Assembly (NCBI GenBank): GCA_013044085.1
Contig: JABEVI010000218.1
Location: forward strand, 1-9,146
DNA length: 9,146 nt
Reading direction: 5' to 3'
From: Steroidobacteraceae bacterium
GTDB lineage: Bacteria; Pseudomonadota; Gammaproteobacteria; Steroidobacterales; Steroidobacteraceae
Shown: piece by piece, positions 7,242 to 9,146 of the stretch
Numbering within the stretch: position 1 is the first letter of the stretch
Layout: each line of letters opens with the position of its first letter
The notes under the pieces: generated by a model
The model's input: the letters and a program-made list of their open reading frames with translations, nothing else
Told to the model about the DNA's origin: nothing
Database searches by the model: none
Program-made: the position numbers and the translations under genes

Positions 7242-7943
7242 CTATCCGCGCAGTAGATCCATCAAGGCGTCGGTCACGGGCCGGGGCCGCTCCAGGGTGC
7301 AGAGGTGCCCGCATTGCGGCACCGTCAGCAGGCGCGCCCCGTCGATGCCTTCGGCCATTTCCGCGGCGAGCGCGGGCGGCGTCAACTCATCGGCATCGCC
7401 GACCACGACCAGCGTCGGGCAGCGGATGTGGCCCAAGCTCGGTCGCGAATCGGGGCGGGCGATGATCGCCCGCTGCTGCCGGATGAAACCGGCCGCGCCG
7501 GTCTCCTCCATCATCAGCCGGAACACCTCGCGCAACGGCTCATCGTGGCGCCGCGCCGGATGCACGAGCCTCGCAAACAACGTCTCCGACAGCTGTGCCA
7601 TTCGGCCCTGTTCGGCGAGCCGCATATGCGCACGCCGGCTCTCGGTCTGCTCTGGGGCATCCGGACGCGCGCTCGTGTCGAGCAAGGCGAGCCGAACCAC
7701 ACGCTCCGGCGCCTGGCGCAGGATCTCGAAACTGAGGTACCCGCCCATCGACAAACCGATGAGCGCGAATCGCGCCGGCGCGCTCGCGAGGATGGAACGT
7801 GCGATCGCGTCGATGCTGTCGTGGTTTCGATGCTGGGCGATCGTCACCGGCCCGACGCTCCAGAGTTGCGGAATCTGCTCCGCGTAGAGTCGCGCCGAGC
7901 AGCCGAGCCCCGGTATGCAGACGATCGGAAGGTCCGCAGTCAT
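7242..7943 (-). CDS. Alpha/beta-hydrolase fold protein (probable esterase or related hydrolase)
   Basis: A 233-residue alpha/beta hydrolase with a complete catalytic triad: nucleophile Ser65 in GLSMGG (63-68), Asp185 in GDADELTPP (182-190) and His213 in CGHL (211-214). PGLGCS near residues 11-16 probably forms the oxyanion hole. A lid-like helical insert occupies about 95-165. No signal peptide is seen, so it is probably cytosolic. The reading frame is open upstream to an ATG at 8006, but the extra residues are GC-rich and uncharacteristic. The ATG at 7943 has AGGA (7955-7952) 8 nt upstream, and the protein then begins directly with the first core strand (TADLPIVCIPG), so I use it. Substrate is unknown; BioH-like or small-ester hydrolases are possible. 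It is followed after 18 nt by the exported-protein gene and is divergent from the SDR gene. Confidence 0.88.
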   Translation of the reverse strand: MTADLPIVCIPGLGCSARLYAEQIPQLWSVGPVTIAQHRNHDSIDAIARSILASAPARFALIGLSMGGYLSFEILRQAPERVVRLALLDTSARPDAPEQTESRRAHMRLAEQGRMAQLSETLFARLVHPARRHDEPLREVFRLMMEETGAAGFIRQQRAIIARPDSRPSLGHIRCPTLVVVGDADELTPPALAAEMAEGIDGARLLTVPQCGHLCTLERPRPVTDALMDLLRG

Positions 7944-8080
7944 GCCGGCCATCCTGCCCGAACCGGACCGTGGCCCACAAGGGGCCTCAGCGCCAGAATC
8001 GGGCAAATGGATTGTGCCTGCAGGCCCGGCATGGGAGGATTTCGCGCGTTCTCACACACTGAACTGATGGAGACTGGCGA
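7944..8080. promoter_or_regulatory. Divergent intergenic region between hydrolase and SDR genes
   Basis: This 137-nt region must carry the start signals for the hydrolase operon (- strand) and the SDR gene (+ strand). It contains a perfect 10-bp palindrome GCCTGCAGGC (8016-8025) and a small hairpin GGCCC-ACAAG-GGGCC (7972-7986). No convincing -35/-10 pair is visible for either direction. The SDR start at 8081 is served by GGAGA (8069-8073), 7 nt upstream. Confidence 0.4.
7952..7955 (-). promoter_or_regulatory. Ribosome binding site that decides the hydrolase start
   Basis: AGGA on the - strand lies 8 nt before the ATG at 7943-7941. The only closer competing ATG (7952-7950) overlaps this site, and the ATG at 8006 lies far upstream, so the start at 7943 is favoured. 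Confidence 0.6.
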
Positions 8081-8827
8081 ATGAAAAACCGGGTGGCGCT
8101 CGTCACGGGCGGCGGTCGCGGCATCGGCCGCGAGGTGGCTCTCCTGCTCTCGGGCGCCGGAGCGCGCGTAATGATCGTCTCGCGCAGCGCGACCGAACTG
8201 GCCGACGTTGGCCTCGAGTTCGTTGCCGCCGATCTTGGCACCCCCGAAGGCTGCGCCCTCGCCATTGCCGAAACCGAACGGCGTCTGGGACCCATCGACC
8301 TGCTGGTCGTCAACCACGGCATCGGCTCGGCCCACGAACGGCTCGTGTGGGAACAGGATCCCGCGGTCTGGCGCGAAACGATGCGCATCAATCTCGACGG
8401 TCCGTTCGAGCTCGCGCGCCTGACGGTGGGCGGCATGTGCCAGCGCGGCTTCGGCCGACTCGTCTTCACCAGTTCGACCGCCGGCGAAAAGGCGGAACGC
8501 TCCGGCAGCGCCTACACCGCCTCCAAACACGGCGTGATCGGCCTCGCACGCGCGGTCGCCCAGGACGCCGGGCCGTTCGGCGTCACCTCCAACGCCGTGC
8601 TGCCGGGCTGGGTGCGAACCGAAATGGCCGAGCGTTCGGCGAAGACCGAAGCAGGGCGGCGCGGGATCAGCGTCGAGCAGGTGTGGAGCGAACGCGCCGC
8701 CATCTACCCGCAGAAGCGGGTGCTGGAGCCGATCGAAGTGGCGCAAGTGATCGCCTTTCTGTGCAGCGACGCGGCCGGGGGCGTGAACGGCGAGGCGATC
8801 ACCGTGGCGCTCGGCGGCATGTGGTAG
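8081..8827 (+). CDS. Short-chain dehydrogenase/reductase (SDR) family oxidoreductase
   Basis: A 248-residue classical SDR, full length for the family. The Rossmann glycine motif TGGGRGIG is at residues 9-16, with Arg13 and Arg35 (after strand 2, in VSRS) pointing to NADP(H). Asp51 sits in AADL, Asn78 in NHG (the usual NAG motif, variant), Asn104 in the catalytic tetrad, Ser132 in FTSSTAG and Tyr145-x3-Lys149 in YTASK. The Ser-Tyr spacing of 13 is right. The C-terminal GEAITVALGGMW is typical of 3-hydroxyacyl/3-oxoacyl-type reductases. The substrate cannot be assigned; 3-oxoacyl reductase or hydroxybutyrate dehydrogenase-like roles are candidates. GGAGA at 8069-8073 supports the ATG. It is divergent from the hydrolase gene and convergent with the nuclease gene. 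Confidence 0.93.
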   Translation: MKNRVALVTGGGRGIGREVALLLSGAGARVMIVSRSATELADVGLEFVAADLGTPEGCALAIAETERRLGPIDLLVVNHGIGSAHERLVWEQDPAVWRETMRINLDGPFELARLTVGGMCQRGFGRLVFTSSTAGEKAERSGSAYTASKHGVIGLARAVAQDAGPFGVTSNAVLPGWVRTEMAERSAKTEAGRRGISVEQVWSERAAIYPQKRVLEPIEVAQVIAFLCSDAAGGVNGEAITVALGGMW

Positions 8828-8868
8828 CCGCCTGGCCGATGGCGGCGCCGCCGCTTCGAAAGAGAGCA
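8827..8868. other. Convergent gap with GC-rich inverted repeats
   Basis: Between the SDR and nuclease stop codons lie GCCGCC (8827-8832) and GGCGGC (8841-8846) separated by 8 nt, overlapping a perfect 12-bp palindrome GGCGGCGCCGCC (8841-8852). Neither is followed by a clear T run on either strand, so a terminator is possible but unsupported. Confidence 0.25.
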
Positions 8869-9146
8869 TCACTGATCGAGCGCGACGACACGCAGACCCA
8901 CACCGGCGGTTGGCAGGACCAGCCAGGTCTCCTTCACCGGCCTGCCGGTGACGTGCGCGATGGCCTCGCCGTAGGCGGCGAGTTGACCACCGTAACTGGT
9001 GGCGAGCGCACCCCACTGTGCGCTGCCGGCGGCGCTCGCCTTGTGATCGAACAAAACCCACCCTTCTGCGGTTTGCAGCAGCAAATCCATGCGTCCTTTC
9101 ATCTGCTGTCCATTGGGCAGGGTTCTGGCGATCGGCATTTCAACGA
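8869..9146 (-). CDS. C-terminal PD-(D/E)XK nuclease domain of an AddA/RecB-type protein, partial at the window edge
   Basis: The frame runs off the right edge: upstream of the first visible Met (9138) the codons are Val and Glu, and the motif preceding the domain continues, so the Met is not the start. Visible residues, counted from that Met, match the RecB-type nuclease fold: GRMDLLL with Asp18, LFDHKA with Asp31 and Lys33, and the QLAAY motif (52-56). In these families the domain sits at the C-terminus of a large UvrD-like helicase and provides end-resection nuclease activity in double-strand break repair. Only the last 90 or so residues are seen, so the helicase part is an inference; a stand-alone nuclease is possible. 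Convergent with the SDR gene, with 41 nt between stops. Confidence 0.82.
   Translation of the reverse strand, partial: VEMPIARTLPNGQQMKGRMDLLLQTAEGWVLFDHKASAAGSAQWGALATSYGGQLAAYGEAIAHVTGRPVKETWLVLPTAGVGLRVVALDQ

Noticed and set aside
3659..7943. Quorum-quenching or signal-response cassette formed by the LuxR-type regulator and the alpha/beta hydrolase
   Set aside because: The regulator shows no autoinducer-binding signature, the hydrolase substrate is unknown, and two unrelated genes lie between them.
7944..8006. N-terminal extension of the hydrolase to an ATG at 8006
   Set aside because: The extra 21 residues are low in hydrophobic core features, and the ATG at 7943 has a well-placed AGGA and begins right at the first strand of the fold.
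7305..8084. 259-codon + strand frame opposite the hydrolase, ending at the SDR start
   Set aside because: Most of it is antisense to a hydrolase with a complete catalytic triad; only the last 25 codons are non-overlapping and are discussed separately.

Overview
The window reads as ordinary chromosomal DNA from a high-GC proteobacterium. Genes are tightly packed, coding regions are strongly GC-biased, and start/stop overlaps are common. A Gammaproteobacterium (for example a Nevskiales, Steroidobacter or Xanthomonadales-like lineage) is my best guess. This rests only on the feel of the protein sequences, and a betaproteobacterium is not excluded. There is no tRNA, rRNA, CRISPR array, insertion sequence or phage gene in the window.

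Layout. Positions 1-3629 (+ strand) hold the glycine cleavage operon: the 3' end of gcvT, then gcvH, gcvPA and gcvPB. These genes overlap one another by 4, 1 and 14 nt, so they are almost certainly co-transcribed and translationally coupled. The P protein is split into two subunits, with the pyridoxal phosphate lysine in GcvPB. Convergent to this operon is a solo LuxR-type regulator (3659-4810, - strand). Upstream of it on the same strand is a compact three-gene run, in transcription order: an alpha/beta hydrolase (7943 to 7242), an exported two-domain protein (7223 to 6402) and a ClcB-type CLC chloride carrier (6375 to 4957). Their spacings are 18 and 26 nt. A 137-nt region separates the hydrolase from a divergent SDR oxidoreductase (8081-8827, + strand). 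The window ends inside the C-terminal PD-(D/E)XK nuclease domain of an AddA/RecB-type protein read on the - strand.

How the genes work together. Only the gcv block is a clear functional unit: it oxidises glycine to CO2, NH3 and a one-carbon unit on tetrahydrofolate, and needs dihydrolipoamide dehydrogenase encoded elsewhere. The hydrolase/exported protein/CLC run looks like a transcription unit by spacing, but its shared role is not evident. The regulator's targets are unknown.

I did not find a convincing new biological system. The items most worth a second look are the exported protein that joins a SnoaL/NTF2-like domain to a second, uncharacterised domain through a 12-bp repeat-encoded PPAS linker; the ClcB-type carrier lacking the internal proton glutamate; and the LuxR solo next to them.
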